The notes beneath the pieces were generated by a model. That model did no database searches. It had not been told where the DNA came from and was given only the letters and a program-made list of their open reading frames with translations. This document shows, one piece after another, positions 19,495-30,004 of a DNA stretch of 35,494 nucleotides. Position 1 is the first letter of the stretch; the number at the start of each line of letters is the position of its first letter. Both the position numbers and the translations under genes were made by a program. Origin of the DNA: Vulcanococcus sp. SFB_649D_100_25 (GTDB lineage: Bacteria > Cyanobacteriota > Cyanobacteriia > PCC-6307 > Cyanobiaceae); the NCBI GenBank assembly GCA_030833825.1, contig JAURGL010000002.1:1-35494 (forward strand). Direction: 5' to 3'.

Positions 19495-20405
19495 AGCAGC
19501 TCCAACGTTCCGCAGCCCCCATCGAGCCGGGCCCTGCGGCCCAACGGCAGGGCTGCATTGCCGCAGTCATGGCCAAAGGGCAGCTGCCCCACGACGGGGA
19601 TCCCTAGGCCCTCCGTGCGCTCCCGCAGCACCTGCTCCAGCGTGAAGCGGGACCGGTCGTTGGCTGCGCTCTCCTCCCGGGCGTCATCGTCCTCGCAGTC
19701 GCTGAAGCTGCCGAAGCCAATGCCCGCCAACCGTTGCAGCACCCCTGAAAGCCTCCAGTGGGTGAGCATGCGATCAATCCGGTAGGGGGCCTCGCCCACG
19801 TCCTCCAGCAGCAGGATCGCTCCCTGAAGGTCAGGCCAGTGGGGGGTGCCCAACAGATGGGTGGCCACGGTGAGGTTGCCCACCAGCAGGTGCCCTTCGG
19901 CCAGGCCACCCCCCCAGCCGCTGCCCTGCAGTGGGGGCAGGCTCGATCCGAACAGCAGGGACTTCAGCCGCTCCTGACTCCAGAGCGGCTCCGCAGCCAG
20001 TGTTGTGAGCATCGGTCCGTGGATGCCCCCAGGGATCCCGGCGGCCTGTCGCGCCCAGAGCAGGGAGGTGACATCGGAGAAGCCCAGGAGCCAGTGGGGG
20101 CGTGCTTGCTCGCCCACTGACTCGGGCTTCTCCAACAGTCGGGCCGATCCCCAGCCGCCGCGAAGGCAGGCCAGCAGAGGGGCTTGCGCCTGTAGGTCAT
20201 TCAGACGTTCAGCGTCGGAGCCGGCGTAGTAACCCCAGCTCCGAAGCGGTTGGGGGTGGGGGGCCACCTCCAGGCCCCAGCCTTCGACGATGGAGATCCC
20301 CGCTGTGAGGCGCTCCAGGGCCTCGGGCTGTAGGGCTGAACTGGCAGCGACCAGTTGAACCCGATCGCCGATCTGCAGAGGGCTGGGCCAGGGGACGGGG
20401 CTCAT
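19491..20405 (-). CDS. LD-carboxypeptidase (peptidase family S66)
   Basis: 304 residues. Family S66 enzymes remove the terminal D-alanine from tetrapeptides in peptidoglycan recycling; MccF members of the same family hydrolyse microcin-type amides. The expected Ser-Glu-His triad can be seen at S110 (GFSDVT), E201 ([15 protein letters not shown]) and H279 (PFGHDCGN). The N-terminal [11 protein letters not shown] is in the usual position. No microcin-like genes are nearby, so the peptidoglycan role is more likely. Its start overlaps the UbiA stop (ATGA), so the two are coupled. Confidence 0.88.
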   Translation of the reverse strand: MSPVPWPSPLQIGDRVQLVAASSALQPEALERLTAGISIVEGWGLEVAPHPQPLRSWGYYAGSDAERLNDLQAQAPLLACLRGGWGSARLLEKPESVGEQARPHWLLGFSDVTSLLWARQAAGIPGGIHGPMLTTLAAEPLWSQERLKSLLFGSSLPPLQGSGWGGGLAEGHLLVGNLTVATHLLGTPHWPDLQGAILLLEDVGEAPYRIDRMLTHWRLSGVLQRLAGIGFGSFSDCEDDDAREESAANDRSRFTLEQVLRERTEGLGIPVVGQLPFGHDCGNAALPLGRRARLDGGCGTLELL

Positions 20406-21325
20406 GGCAGCACCGTCCAGCTGCGCCCGATCACCAGGGCCAGCAGGAGCAGAGAACCCAGAAACACCTGATGGCGGAAGTGTTGGCCGAAGCTGGATCG
20501 AGGCAGGTCGACCCGGCGCAGCCGCAGGCTTTCCCGCAACTGTCCGGCGCCCGCCACCGCCCAGAGGGCCCAGAAGGGGACGCCTACCCCCTGGAGTGCG
20601 GCGCCAAGGCCGAGCAGCAGCAAGCTGCCGAAATAACAGAGGCCAACGGCCATCGGGGCCCGGGCCCCCAGGCTGAGGGCGCTGCTGTTGACCCCGACTC
20701 GGCGATCGTCATCGCGATCGGACATGGCATAGACCGTGTCGAAACCGAAGGTCCACAGGAGCGTGGCCAGCCAGATGCAGGCCAGGGGCCAGCCGCCGGA
20801 GAGGGAGCTGCTGGCGGCAGCCCAGGGGATCAGGACGGCAAAGCCCCAGCAGAGGGCGAGCACCGCCTGGGGGTAGGGAAACCAGCGCTTCGCCGAGGGA
20901 TAAAGGAGCACCGGCGGCAGCGCCGCGATTGACAGCAGCAGGCAGAGGTTGCGGCTTGCGGCCGGTAGCCCCCAGATCACAACAGCCAGGGCCACCAGCA
21001 GGCAGAGGAGCAACAGGACGGCCGCTCCGACCACGCCGATCTGCCCGCTCGCCAGCGGGCGTTGACGGGTTCGCTCCACCAGCGGATCAATGCGGCGATC
21101 CCAGAGGTCATTGGCGACGCAGCCGGCTCCACTCACCGCCAGTCCCCCGAGAACGATGGCCCCCACCAGGGCGCTCGAAGGAGGGCCCTGGGGCAGCAGC
21201 CACAGGCTCCAACCGGCTGGGATCAACAAAATCAGTCGCCCACTGGGTTTGTCCCACCGCAGTAGGCCAATCCAGGCCCGCAGGAACGCCATCAGTCCAG
21301 TTGCGGCGGCCAAGACGCTGTTCAC
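20402..21325 (-). CDS. ubiA: 4-hydroxybenzoate polyprenyltransferase (UbiA family)
   Basis: 307 residues with about eight or nine membrane helices. It transfers a polyprenyl chain onto 4-hydroxybenzoate; in cyanobacteria this feeds plastoquinone-9 synthesis. The two aspartate motifs are NDLWDRRID (72-80), followed by ERTRQRPLASG, and DRDDD (203-207) in YAMSDRDDDRRVGV. The UbiA type is favoured over the related homogentisate, chlorophyll and heme prenyltransferases by these motifs; the heme enzyme ctaB is elsewhere in the window. Its neighbours are the LD-carboxypeptidase downstream and a divergent Ppx/GppA gene. Confidence 0.93.
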   Translation of the reverse strand: MNSVLAAATGLMAFLRAWIGLLRWDKPSGRLILLIPAGWSLWLLPQGPPSSALVGAIVLGGLAVSGAGCVANDLWDRRIDPLVERTRQRPLASGQIGVVGAAVLLLLCLLVALAVVIWGLPAASRNLCLLLSIAALPPVLLYPSAKRWFPYPQAVLALCWGFAVLIPWAAASSSLSGGWPLACIWLATLLWTFGFDTVYAMSDRDDDRRVGVNSSALSLGARAPMAVGLCYFGSLLLLGLGAALQGVGVPFWALWAVAGAGQLRESLRLRRVDLPRSSFGQHFRHQVFLGSLLLLALVIGRSWTVLP

Positions 21326-21399
21326 ACGGCGGGGGCACCCTAGGTCTGCTGAGCGGGCCGGCAGCAGTGCGAAAGTGGCTGCGCGCCTGAAACCGGCCT

Positions 21400-22989
21400 G
21401 TGAGTGAAGCTCCCAGCGGCACGATCCGCCCGGTTGCGGGCATCGATATCGGCACCAATTCGATCCACCTGCTGATCGCCGGGGTGGACCCGGAGCTGCG
21501 CAGTTTTTCGGTCCTGCTCACGGAGAAATCCACCACGCGCCTGGGGGATCGCGATCCCCAGAGCGGTGATCTCACGCCCGAGGCGATCGAGCGGGCCTTC
21601 ACCACCCTGCGCCACTGCCGCGAGTTGGCCGCGAGCCACGGGGTGGCCCTCGCTGATGTGGTGACCGCCGCCACCAGTGCGGTGCGCGAGGCCCCCAACG
21701 GCCGCGAGTTTCTGCAGTCCATCCAGGAACAGCTGGGCCTGGATGTGGACCTGGTGAGTGGTCCGGAGGAGGCCCGCCTGATCTACCTCGGCGTTCTCTC
21801 GGGAATGGCCTTTGGGGATCAGCCCCACGTGATCGTTGACATCGGTGGAGGGTCAACCGAGCTGGTGTTGGCTGATGCCTCCGATGCCCGCGCCCTCACC
21901 AGCACCAGGATTGGTGCGGTCCGCCTGCAGCGCGATTTCGTGCGGGAGGAACCCATCCCCCCGAAGCGGGTGGCCTTCTTGCGGGCCTTCATCCAGGGGG
22001 CTCTGGAGCCGGCGGTCCTCAAGGTGCGGCAGCGCCTGAACCCTGGGGAAAAGCCGGTGTTGGTGGCCACCAGCGGGACGGCCATGGCGGTGGCGGCGAT
22101 GGCCGCCCAGGAGGAGCCAAGACCTCCCCTGCGGATGCAGGGCTACCGGGTCAGCCGCGCCAAGTTGGATCAACTGGTGACGCGTCTGCTGGTCATGACG
22201 CCGGAGGAGCGCCGGGCTGTGCCGGGCCTCAATGAACGTCGCGCCGAAATCATCGTTCCTGGGGCCCTGATCCTGCAGACCGCGATGAGCATGCTCGGGG
22301 CCGACGAGCTGGTGATCAGTGAACGGGCCCTGCGGGAGGGGCTGATTGTCGATTGGATGCTGCGCAACGATCTGATCGTTGATCGCTTCAGCTTCCAGAG
22401 CAGCATTCGTCAGCGCACGGTCCTGCATCAGGCCCAGCGCTACGGGGTGGATCTCTCCCGCTCTGAGCGGGTGGCTGGCTTGGCCTTAAGCCTCTATCAG
22501 CAGAGCCATGGGGTCCTCCATCAAGACGATGGCCAGGGCCGACAGTTGCTCTGGGCCGCCGCGATGCTCCATAGCTGCGGGCAGCACATCAATGTTGGGG
22601 CCTATCACAAGCACACCTGGTATCTGATCCGTCACGGCGACTTGCTCGGCTATTCCGACAGCGAGCACTTGATGGTGGCTGCGATCGCCCGCTACCACCG
22701 CCGCTCTCTACCCAAAAAGCGGCATGAGTCCTGGCAGCTCCTCGATGGCAGGGAGCAACGGCGCACCGTGGCGGCGATGGCCTTGTTGCTGCGTCTGGCG
22801 GTGGCTGTGGACCGGCGCCCCCAGCCGGTGCTGGCGGGGCTCACGTTGGAGCGCCAGTCCGAGAGCTGCGTTTCGATCACCCTGAAGCCCGCTTCCCCTG
22901 AGCTGGATCTCAGCCTGGAGCGCTGGAGTCTGCGCTCCTGCGCGGCTGCCGTTGAGGAGGCCGTGGGGCTGCGACTTGAGGTGTCTTGA
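21400..22989 (+). CDS. ppx: Ppx/GppA phosphatase (exopolyphosphatase family)
   Basis: 529 residues from GTG. It has the ASKHA fold with GIDIGTNSIHLLIAG (phosphate 1, near residue 11) and VDIGGGSTELVL (phosphate 2, near residue 145), and a C-terminal HD-like helical domain (HSCGQHINVGAYHKHTWYL; AIARYHRRSLPKKRHESW). The long C-terminal domain and length favour exopolyphosphatase, which releases phosphate from polyphosphate, over GppA. The symbol is by family, as the two activities are not always separable by sequence. It diverges from ubiA across a 74-base gap. Confidence 0.9.
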   Translation: MSEAPSGTIRPVAGIDIGTNSIHLLIAGVDPELRSFSVLLTEKSTTRLGDRDPQSGDLTPEAIERAFTTLRHCRELAASHGVALADVVTAATSAVREAPNGREFLQSIQEQLGLDVDLVSGPEEARLIYLGVLSGMAFGDQPHVIVDIGGGSTELVLADASDARALTSTRIGAVRLQRDFVREEPIPPKRVAFLRAFIQGALEPAVLKVRQRLNPGEKPVLVATSGTAMAVAAMAAQEEPRPPLRMQGYRVSRAKLDQLVTRLLVMTPEERRAVPGLNERRAEIIVPGALILQTAMSMLGADELVISERALREGLIVDWMLRNDLIVDRFSFQSSIRQRTVLHQAQRYGVDLSRSERVAGLALSLYQQSHGVLHQDDGQGRQLLWAAAMLHSCGQHINVGAYHKHTWYLIRHGDLLGYSDSEHLMVAAIARYHRRSLPKKRHESWQLLDGREQRRTVAAMALLLRLAVAVDRRPQPVLAGLTLERQSESCVSITLKPASPELDLSLERWSLRSCAAAVEEAVGLRLEVS

Positions 22990-23001
22990 GATCAGCTGCG
23001 G

Positions 23002-23027
23002 CTTGCAGGTATGCAGCAAGCTGCAAG
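23002..23027. repeat. 7-bp inverted repeat 3' of ppx
   Basis: CTTGCAG (23002-23008) and CTGCAAG (23021-23027) with a 12-base loop, 12 bases after the ppx stop. There is no clear T-run on the plus strand, so the terminator function is only possible. Confidence 0.3.
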
Positions 23028-23065
23028 ATTGGCTGCTTGATTAACAACCAGGTGTCTCAAATCAA

Positions 23066-23137
<72 letters not shown>

Positions 23138-23190
23138 TTGTGCGCTGATTGCTCGCGCCCCGCGACTTTAGGACATCACCCGCACCGGCC

Positions 23191-23955
23191 TCAGTCGATG
23201 CCCCCGCGAAAGAGGTGGTTGTGACTGGCTGAGTAGAGCTTGGAGCGGGGCTCCCCAGGGGCTGCCAGAGCAGGGCTCACCAGATACAGGGTCGTGCGGA
23301 TCAGGTCTCGCTCCTGACTGACCCGGGCCATGTCCCGCAGTGGGATCACACTGAGCCATTGATCGGGCCAGCTCACCCGGTAACCAATGGCCACCGGGGT
23401 GTCGGCCGGGTAGTGCTTCAGCAGCTCCGCCTGCACCTCCTCCACATGCCTGGCGCTGAGGTAGAGGCAGAGGGAGGCCTTGAGCGAGGCCAGGCGCTCG
23501 AGGGATTCACTCTCCGGAACACCGGTGCGACCACCGGCCCGGCCGATCACGATCGTCTGCACCAGGCCGGGAATCGTCAACTCGCTGCTCAGGGCTGCGG
23601 CTGTGGCCTGATAGGCACTCAGTCCAGGCACCACCTCCACGTCAACCTCCGCATCCAGCAGGCGGCAGAGTTGTTCGTTGAGGGCGCTGTAGAGGCAGGT
23701 GTCCCCATCGTGCAGCCGCACCACCCGTTTGCCGGCCGCGGCCCGCTCGAGCATGGCCTCCATCACCTCTTCAAGGGTGAGGGTGCTGGTGCGAATCCGT
23801 TCGCACGCAGCGGGTGCCATGGCCGCCAACTGGGGATTGACCAGGGAATCGGTCCAGATCAGGACCTCCGCCGCTTCAATGGCCCTGGCGGCCCGCAGGG
23901 TAAGCAGGTCAGGGGCACCGGGCCCCGCCCCAACGATCCATACCTTGCCGCTCAT
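23191..23955 (-). CDS. cobM: Precorrin-4 C11-methyltransferase
   Basis: 254 residues. A SAM-dependent tetrapyrrole methyltransferase that methylates C11 of precorrin-4 in corrin ring synthesis. It has [19 protein letters not shown] (near residue 10), [16 protein letters not shown] (about 80-95) and [15 protein letters not shown] (about 109). These match CobM/CbiF rather than CobA or CobI. It overlaps lgt by ATGA and follows petC-petA-lgt on the same strand, so a read-through transcript is plausible although the functions are unrelated. The tRNA-Val lies 54 bases beyond its stop. Confidence 0.92.
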   Translation of the reverse strand: MSGKVWIVGAGPGAPDLLTLRAARAIEAAEVLIWTDSLVNPQLAAMAPAACERIRTSTLTLEEVMEAMLERAAAGKRVVRLHDGDTCLYSALNEQLCRLLDAEVDVEVVPGLSAYQATAAALSSELTIPGLVQTIVIGRAGGRTGVPESESLERLASLKASLCLYLSARHVEEVQAELLKHYPADTPVAIGYRVSWPDQWLSVIPLRDMARVSQERDLIRTTLYLVSPALAAPGEPRSKLYSASHNHLFRGGID

Positions 23956-24806
23956 GGGTTCACTCCGCTGGGATCCGGCAAGGGTTGACGCCGCCCGTAG
24001 AGCCAGTAGAGCCCAAGGGATCCAAGGGCGATCAACAGCAGGCTGATCAGCTGGGCCATCCGCAGACCACCTTCGCAGTAGGGAGGGGTACCGACCAGGC
24101 AGAGGGGGTCAATCCGCAGTCCCTCGATCCAGAGGCGACCCAGGCTGTAGCCGATCAGGTAAACGCAGCTGATTGCTCCTGCCGGCAGCTTGATCGTGCC
24201 GCGGATGCCCCGCTGGAACAGGGTCAGGAGCACCAGCAGGACCCCAAGATTCCAGAGGGATTCGTAGAGAAAGGTTGGATGAAAGGTCGCCTGATCAAGA
24301 AATTCAACCGGTCGATTCGCAAAAGGAATCGTCAGCTTCCAGGGCAGATCAGTGGGTAGACCAAAGGCCTCGGAATTGAAGAAATTCCCCCAGCGCCCAA
24401 TGGTCTGTCCGAGGGCGACCGAGGGCAGCAGGACATCCAACAGGTTCCAGAAGGGGATCCGGCGCCAACGGGAGTAGAGGATCACCGCCAGGGTTCCCCC
24501 GATCAGGGCGCCATGGATGGCGATGCCCCCTCGCCAGATCGCCAGGGCATCGAGCCAATTGAGTTGGTATTGCCGCCACTCAAAGGTGACGTAGTAAACG
24601 CGTGCCCCCAGGACAGCCGCTAGCACCAACAACGGCAGCAGGTCCGCGATCAGAGCGGGATCAATGCCCCGCTGCTTGCCAAGTCGGGTGGCTAGGGCCA
24701 GGCCGCAGAGCACGGCAATGGCGATCAGCAGGCCATACCAACGCAGTGAAAAAGGCCCCAGCTGAAACAGCAAGGGGCCCGGAGAGGTGAACACAGCGAG
24801 GGGCAT
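23952..24806 (-). CDS. lgt: Prolipoprotein diacylglyceryl transferase
   Basis: 284 residues with about seven membrane helices. It adds diacylglycerol to the lipobox cysteine of prolipoproteins. The signature [10 protein letters not shown] is at 137-146, with IHGALIGG at 97-104 and the conserved tyrosines in [11 protein letters not shown]. The C-terminal [13 protein letters not shown] is typical. Its start shares one base with the petA stop (TGATG), so it is translated from the petCA message or a coupled one. A lipoprotein gene is present at 704-1765. Confidence 0.95.
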   Translation of the reverse strand: MPLAVFTSPGPLLFQLGPFSLRWYGLLIAIAVLCGLALATRLGKQRGIDPALIADLLPLLVLAAVLGARVYYVTFEWRQYQLNWLDALAIWRGGIAIHGALIGGTLAVILYSRWRRIPFWNLLDVLLPSVALGQTIGRWGNFFNSEAFGLPTDLPWKLTIPFANRPVEFLDQATFHPTFLYESLWNLGVLLVLLTLFQRGIRGTIKLPAGAISCVYLIGYSLGRLWIEGLRIDPLCLVGTPPYCEGGLRMAQLISLLLIALGSLGLYWLYGRRQPLPDPSGVNP

Positions 24807-25738
24807 CAGATGCCTTCGGCGGCCTGCACCTTCTCAATCTGCTTCTTCTTCAGCACCAGCAGGATCTGGGCCAGGGCAACAGCGGCGAAGAAGGCCAGAA
24901 GGCCGTAGATGCGCAGGGGGTTCTGGAGAACGACTTCCGCATCAAGCTGACCGAAACCACCCACGTTGGGGTCGTTGGTCAGGGCTGCGCCGGCGGCCAC
25001 CACATCACCAACCTGGGCGGTGACGGTTGGGCCCGCGGGGATCGTGTCGCTGACGCTGTTGCCGTCGTCGGTCTTGATCACAACGACAGAGCCGCCGTTG
25101 TCGCCAGCGTTCACAGCTTGAACGGTGCCTGCAGCAGAGGCGGTGTAGACGGTGTTGTTGCTCTTCTCACCGGTGGGATACACCTGGCCACGGCCGCGGT
25201 TGCCACCGACGTGCAACTGGTACTTGCCGAAGTGGATCTTGCTGTCGGCTGCAGGATCGGGGGAAAGGATCGGGAAGACGATCTTCTGGTGGTCGTCACC
25301 GGGCAGGGGACCCACCAAGAGGATGTTGGGGTTCTCTTCGTTCCAGGTGGTGACGTAGACGCCCGCGGTCTCTTCCTTGAGTTCGTCGCTGAGGCGATCA
25401 GCGGGGGCAAGGGTGAAGCCGTCGGGAAGCATCACCACGGCACCTACGTTCAGGCCGGTGGGGCTGCCATCGCCCGAGACCTGTTGAACCTTGGTGTCGT
25501 AGGGGATTTCCACTTCAACCTTGAACACCTCGTCGGGGAAGACCGCCTGGGGCAGTTCCACGTGGGTGGGCTTCTTGGCGAGGTGGCAGTTGGCGCAAGC
25601 CAGTTTGCCGGTGGCTTCCCGGGGGTAGTCGTAGTTCTGTTGGGCCCAGAACGGGTAAGCCCAGCTGGCCTGGGGAGCGAACAGCAGTGCGCTGAAGGCC
25701 AGCAACGAGCTCAGCAGCAGGGAGAAGGAGCGACGCAT
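24806..25738 (-). CDS. petA: Apocytochrome f of the cytochrome b6f complex
   Basis: 310 residues from the ATG at 25738 ([20 protein letters not shown]); a further ATG at 25786 would overlap petC and is not the likely start. The signal peptide is followed by mature sequence starting at Y28 (AYPFW), whose amino group is the axial heme ligand. The heme site is CANCH (48-52). The C-terminal anchor is [16 protein letters not shown] with a basic end (KKKQIEKVQ). It passes electrons from the Rieske protein to plastocyanin or cytochrome c6. petC lies 38 bases upstream: the conserved petCA operon. Confidence 0.98.
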   Translation of the reverse strand: MRRSFSLLLSSLLAFSALLFAPQASWAYPFWAQQNYDYPREATGKLACANCHLAKKPTHVELPQAVFPDEVFKVEVEIPYDTKVQQVSGDGSPTGLNVGAVVMLPDGFTLAPADRLSDELKEETAGVYVTTWNEENPNILLVGPLPGDDHQKIVFPILSPDPAADSKIHFGKYQLHVGGNRGRGQVYPTGEKSNNTVYTASAAGTVQAVNAGDNGGSVVVIKTDDGNSVSDTIPAGPTVTAQVGDVVAAGAALTNDPNVGGFGQLDAEVVLQNPLRIYGLLAFFAAVALAQILLVLKKKQIEKVQAAEGI

Positions 25739-25776
25739 GGGGCGTTGGGGCAAGGGGGGAACGGTCGAGGAGGAGA

Positions 25777-26325
25777 TCAGACCCACCAGGGCTTCTCGCC
25801 GGTGCGGAAATCAGTTTCGGTCCACTGGCTCAGGAACACGTTGTCGTTGTCAACGGACACGTGGGCCAGGGCCAGGGAGAGGGGAGCGGGGCCGCGGACC
25901 ACCTTGCCGGTGGCGTCGTACTGCGAGCCGTGGCAAGGGCACATGAACTTGTTGGCCGCTGCGTTCCAGGGCACCACGCAGCCGAGGTGCGTGCAGATGG
26001 CGTTGATGCCGTAGCTGCCGATGGCATCGCTGCCCTCGACGATCAGATAGGTGGGGTCACCCTTGAGGCCCTGCACCAGATTGCGGTCACCCTCGCGGTG
26101 GCTGCTCAGCCAGCCACTGGCGGTGACGGAATTGCCCAGTTCGTCCTTGGCGGAGGTGCCGCCGCCAGAGCCGGCGGCCTTGGGGGGGATGAAGTAGTTG
26201 GCAACCGGATACAGGGCGCCCAGAGCCACACCGGTCACCGACCCGAAGGTCAGCAGGTTCATGAACTGCCGGCGACCCATTCCGGGGACATCACCGCTCG
26301 AGGCGCTCGCAGGGATCTGGGTCAT
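25777..26325 (-). CDS. petC: Cytochrome b6f Rieske iron-sulfur protein
   Basis: 182 residues. The N-terminus has a twin-arginine-type uncleaved signal/anchor, [16 protein letters not shown], followed by a glycine-rich hinge (GSGGG). The 2Fe-2S ligands are in CTHLGC (111-116) and CPCHGS (129-134). It oxidises plastoquinol on the lumen side. It is first in petCA and divergent from the DUF3067 gene across about 130 bases holding both promoters. Rieske proteins are Tat substrates, and tatC is the next gene but one. Confidence 0.98.
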   Translation of the reverse strand: MTQIPASASSGDVPGMGRRQFMNLLTFGSVTGVALGALYPVANYFIPPKAAGSGGGTSAKDELGNSVTASGWLSSHREGDRNLVQGLKGDPTYLIVEGSDAIGSYGINAICTHLGCVVPWNAAANKFMCPCHGSQYDATGKVVRGPAPLSLALAHVSVDNDNVFLSQWTETDFRTGEKPWWV

Positions 26326-26455
26326 ACGGGGCGGCCTGTAGCCACAACGACGTGGGGGCCATTATGGACCTTGCAGTTGCCGGAACGAGCCGGAACCACC
26401 GGCCTGCCGTTGAAGCCTGCAACATGCTGTTGTGAGCTGTCCTGATTCCTGAGCC

Positions 26456-26791
26456 TTGGTCCAGCCCGTTGCCGATCCGCTCACGGCAGAGGAGCTGCTG
26501 CAGCTGCTCCGGCGTCGCTGGCAGGCCTCCTACGACGTGCAGTTGGTGGTCCGTCGTGGTCGCCTGTATTTCCAGGTGATGTGGGCCTACCTGGAGCAAC
26601 AGTCCTTCCCCCTTGATGCGGAGGGCTATCGGGCCAAGCTGGAGGAGGTGGTCTCCACCCTCAATGGGATCGGTGCGGGCCCTTTGGTGCGGGACTGGCT
26701 GAGCAGCACCGGGGACAAGCCCCGGTTGGGCAAGGCGATGACCCTGGCCCTGGAGTGGCCGGAAGGCCGCAGCAGTGAGTTTGTGCTCTAA
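26456..26791 (+). CDS. DUF3067 family protein
   Basis: 111 residues. The start is a TTG at 26456; no in-frame ATG or GTG lies near it. The sequence contains the family-like VQLVVRRGRLYFQVMWAYLE and the end part KPRLGKAMTLALEW. Members are found in cyanobacteria and plastids; the molecular role is not established to my knowledge. It lies between petC and tatC. The stop TAA overlaps the convergent tatC stop TAG by four bases. Cytoplasmic, no membrane segment. Confidence 0.8.
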   Translation: MVQPVADPLTAEELLQLLRRRWQASYDVQLVVRRGRLYFQVMWAYLEQQSFPLDAEGYRAKLEEVVSTLNGIGAGPLVRDWLSSTGDKPRLGKAMTLALEWPEGRSSEFVL

Positions 26792-27627
26792 CCCCGCTGG
26801 ACCAGCCGCGCCAGGCCCACCCCCACGAGGTAGAGGGCGGTGATCGCCCCGCTCAACAACAGCATCGTGATCGGGTCCGTGGAGGGGGTGAGCACAGCGC
26901 CCGCCAGGGCCGAGGCCATCACCACGAATCGCCACGCTTTCAGCATGCTGTCCGCCCGCACCAGCCCCAGAGCCGCCAGCAGCATCTGGAGCACCGGCAG
27001 CTGGAATGCCAAGGCTGTGGCCACCATCAACAGCAGGACGAAGTCGAGGTAGCGCTCGATCGACCAGAGGGGCTCCACCACATCGGCGCCGTAGCTCACC
27101 AGGAAGCGCAAGGCCGCGGGCACCAGGGCCGACCAGGCAAAGGCCAGGCCGGCGAGAAACAACACCGCAGACCCGGCGACGGCCGGGGCCACCAGGCGCT
27201 GTTCCCGTCGGGTCAGGCCAGGGAGTACGAAGGCAAGGCCCTCATAGAGGACATAGGGAAGGGCCAGGGTGAGGCCCGCATAACCGGCCACCTTCAAGGA
27301 GACCAGCAGGAACTCACCCGGGGCCAGTTGCAGGAAATGGATCCCCTTGGCGGGTACCTCCAGCAGACGCACCAGGGGCCGCACAAACAGCAGGCAGACG
27401 CCTGCCCCCACCACCACTGCAAGGAGGCCGCGCAGCACCCGGCTGCGCAATTCCTCGAGATGACCCACCAGGGTCATCTCGACCTCGGAGGGGAAGTCCT
27501 GATCCGCTTGCAAGCTCTCTGACGGGGATGCGACCTGATCCTGCCGCTTCACCGCAATCGGTGGAGGAGGAGTGAGCACGGAGGGTTCGCTCGGTTCGTG
27601 CTGCTGGCCTGGGGGTTGCTCGCTCAT
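26788..27627 (-). CDS. tatC: Sec-independent protein translocase TatC
   Basis: 279 residues with six membrane helices. It is the receptor of the twin-arginine export pathway and recognises the RR motif. HLEELR (56-61) is the conserved cytoplasmic motif, preceded by an unusually long, proline- and glutamine-rich N-terminal extension of about 50 residues. PLWSIERYLDF, with the conserved loop residues before it, is near 185. The start overlaps the NFACT-gene stop by four bases. Likely substrates in this window are PetC and the lipoprotein at 704-1765. Confidence 0.94.
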   Translation of the reverse strand: MSEQPPGQQHEPSEPSVLTPPPPIAVKRQDQVASPSESLQADQDFPSEVEMTLVGHLEELRSRVLRGLLAVVVGAGVCLLFVRPLVRLLEVPAKGIHFLQLAPGEFLLVSLKVAGYAGLTLALPYVLYEGLAFVLPGLTRREQRLVAPAVAGSAVLFLAGLAFAWSALVPAALRFLVSYGADVVEPLWSIERYLDFVLLLMVATALAFQLPVLQMLLAALGLVRADSMLKAWRFVVMASALAGAVLTPSTDPITMLLLSGAITALYLVGVGLARLVQRG

Positions 27628-29360
27628 GACTCCACAGCCCCTGAAAGGTTAGGAGCTGCTGCACGCAGGACGGCGTGCACCTGGCCTGGCTCAGCCCAGA
27701 TCACCTCCCCACCGCGGTGGCGCACCGTTCCGGGGCCAGCGCCGGGGATCCGCTGCAGGGCTTCGCAGGGGGTCATCACCACGGCGACTCGGCTGTTGCC
27801 GCGGGCCCGGCTAAAGAATGCAGCAAGGTTCGCGGCGCTCTGCAGGTCCTGCTCGTCCGGCTGCCCGGCGGAACTTTTCAGCACCACGTGGCTGCCTGGG
27901 CACTCCTGGGCATGGAACCAAAGGTCACCCTTGCGGGCCTGCTGGAGGCTGATCCACTCGTTCTGGCGATGGTTGCGGCCCACCTGCACCGTCAATCCAC
28001 CGGGTGTGAGCAGGGTCAAGGGTTGGGGGGCTTCCGAGCGTCGCCGCTCCCGCCTGGTGAGCGGTTGGCGCTTGAGCAGGACCTCGCTGTCATCCTCCAG
28101 TTGCTGGAGCTGCTCGAGGACCTCGGGGATGGGGGCATCGCCTGCCCCCCCCAGCTCCAGGAACAGCAGGCTCTCTTCCAGCTGGGCAATCTGCCCCTGG
28201 TGTTGTTCGATCCGCGGCGTGATCGCGGCCACTGAGCGCCGCAGCTTGCGGGCCTTTTTGTAGAGCTTCTGGGCCTCGTTCACCTGCTCACGGCTGGGTT
28301 CAGCCAGGCAGAGCAGGGCGTTGGCCTGCTCCTGCAGAGCCTCGCTGCCCTCCACCTGCTGGAGCAGATCCTGCTGATGCCCCAGCTGGTGCCGCTCGCG
28401 CCCCAGGGCCTGCTCAAGCTTCTGCCGCAGGGTGTGCTGCCGCTGCTGCAGCTGCCGGGCCTGCAGGCTGCCCTGGAGATAGCGGGCCAGGCCGCAGTTG
28501 ATTGGCAGGGGTGGACCTGGGGGGGCTGCACCCGCCTGGGGCTCCCGTTGCCAGCAGCAGTAGGCACTCACGGGCCCGAGTTGAAAGCAAAACTGCTCCT
28601 GCTCCAGGCAGGTGAGCCATTGCTGCCAACGCGTCCACAGCCTGTCCCAGTCCTCTGCGGTGAGATCGCCCACCGCCTGATTGAGCAAGGCATTCGCTGC
28701 TTCCGGAGCATCTCCGGCCAGTTGCAGGGCCAGGGCTGGACTGATGCCCTGGTAGGCGCTTTGCAGGGCCTGCTTGAGGTTGAGGGGGAGCAGGCTCAGT
28801 TGCGCTTGCCAGTGCTCAAAGCTTTCCTGCCGGGTGGGAGGGGTGCCGGATAGGGCCGGGGGTTCGCAGTACAGGTCCCCGGTGCCGATCGGACGCAGGC
28901 GCGACTGGTTCTGGCGCACCTGGCGGGCCATGGCCACCACCCGCCGATCCGGGTCCAGGAGGAAGAGGTTGCTGTGGCGGCCCATCAGCTCCAGCAGCAG
29001 GGTCCGTTGCACCGGCTCCGTGGGCCGGGAGGCGAAGCCCAGCTCCACCACCCGCTCCCAGCCCGTCTGCACCAGCTCCGTCAAGGCCAGGCCGGAAAGG
29101 CCGTGTTGCAGCTGCTGGGCCAGGGTGCTGCCCGCCCCGATCCGTGGCGGTGCCTCGATGGCCATCAGCCGAGGTGCCTCCGCCTGCCAGGCCAGCTCCA
29201 GCCAGATCCGTCTCTCAAGGGTTCGAAACCCCAGATGCAGGCTGTGGGGATCCGGTTGCTGCGCCTTCTCGAAGCGACTGGGGATCAGGCTGGGCCGCAA
29301 CTCCGACAGCACCGCCCGAAGGCTGGTGAGATCCATGGCCTGGAGAGCCGGGGCGGCCAT
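27624..29360 (-). CDS. NFACT-domain protein (RqcH/Rqc2-like, formerly FbpA-like)
   Basis: About 578 residues from the ATG at 29360; a second ATG at 29336 ([10 protein letters not shown]) is an alternative. Further upstream readings would overlap gmk. The N-terminal NFACT-N domain runs to about residue 200 ([20 protein letters not shown]), then a helical coiled-coil middle (about 300-430), and a C-terminal NFACT-R domain ([39 protein letters not shown]). Family members add alanine tails to nascent chains on stalled large ribosomal subunits. It precedes tatC in a coupled pair and is divergent from gmk. Confidence 0.88.
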   Translation of the reverse strand: MAAPALQAMDLTSLRAVLSELRPSLIPSRFEKAQQPDPHSLHLGFRTLERRIWLELAWQAEAPRLMAIEAPPRIGAGSTLAQQLQHGLSGLALTELVQTGWERVVELGFASRPTEPVQRTLLLELMGRHSNLFLLDPDRRVVAMARQVRQNQSRLRPIGTGDLYCEPPALSGTPPTRQESFEHWQAQLSLLPLNLKQALQSAYQGISPALALQLAGDAPEAANALLNQAVGDLTAEDWDRLWTRWQQWLTCLEQEQFCFQLGPVSAYCCWQREPQAGAAPPGPPLPINCGLARYLQGSLQARQLQQRQHTLRQKLEQALGRERHQLGHQQDLLQQVEGSEALQEQANALLCLAEPSREQVNEAQKLYKKARKLRRSVAAITPRIEQHQGQIAQLEESLLFLELGGAGDAPIPEVLEQLQQLEDDSEVLLKRQPLTRRERRRSEAPQPLTLLTPGGLTVQVGRNHRQNEWISLQQARKGDLWFHAQECPGSHVVLKSSAGQPDEQDLQSAANLAAFFSRARGNSRVAVVMTPCEALQRIPGAGPGTVRHRGGEVIWAEPGQVHAVLRAAAPNLSGAVES

Positions 29361-29409
29361 GGGGAAGGGGTCGGGCACTCTTACTCTGCAGGGCCGTGTT
29401 CGTGCCCCG

Positions 29410-29979
29410 ATGGCTGCAGAGCCCTCCCCCAGCGGCAGGTTGTTTTTGATCACCGGCCCCAGCGGGGTTGGCAAAGGCACGTTGGTCACTGCTCTGCTGC
29501 ACCGCCATCCAGAGATCTGGTTGTCGATCTCGGCCACCACCCGGGCTCCCCGCCAAGGAGAGGTGGACGGCCAGCATTACTTCTTTCTGGAGCGCGGCGC
29601 ATTCGACGCCAAGGTTGCCCAGGGGGGCCTCCTGGAGTGGGCTGAGTTCGCTGGCAACTGCTACGGCACGCCGCGTGAACCCGTCGAGGAACAGCTCAGT
29701 GCTGGCCGCCCCGTGTTGCTAGAAATCGAGCTGGAGGGCGCCAGGCAAGTCCGCCAAAGCTTCCCCAGCGGTTTTCAGATTTTCATCAAGCCCCCCTCCT
29801 TCGCGGAGTTGGAGCGCCGCATCCGTGGTCGCGGGACGGACAGTGATGAGGCGATTGCACGGCGCCTCGAGCGGGCGACGGTGGAGCTTGAGGCGGAGTC
29901 CGAATTTGATGCGGTCCTGGTGAATGCCGATCTGGAGACGGCCCTCACTGAACTCGAACACTTGATGGGGTTGAGCTGA
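29410..29979 (+). CDS. gmk: Guanylate kinase
   Basis: 189 residues from the ATG at 29410. Phosphorylates GMP to GDP. The P-loop is GPSGVGKG (16-23), followed by [20 protein letters not shown], the guanylate kinase GMP-binding region, and later [12 protein letters not shown]. The lid region [20 protein letters not shown] is at about 133-152. It is divergent from the NFACT gene; the gap between starts is about 49 bases. Beyond its stop lie 84 bases to the convergent psaJ stop, containing the psaFJ terminator. Confidence 0.95.
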   Translation: MAAEPSPSGRLFLITGPSGVGKGTLVTALLHRHPEIWLSISATTRAPRQGEVDGQHYFFLERGAFDAKVAQGGLLEWAEFAGNCYGTPREPVEEQLSAGRPVLLEIELEGARQVRQSFPSGFQIFIKPPSFAELERRIRGRGTDSDEAIARRLERATVELEAESEFDAVLVNADLETALTELEHLMGLS

Positions 29980-30004
29980 GCCCGCTCGCTTCAGGAGCGC
30001 CCAA

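Noticed and set aside
25118-26014. Plus-strand open frame opposite petA and petC
   Set aside because: Antisense to two certain photosynthesis genes, no family similarity.
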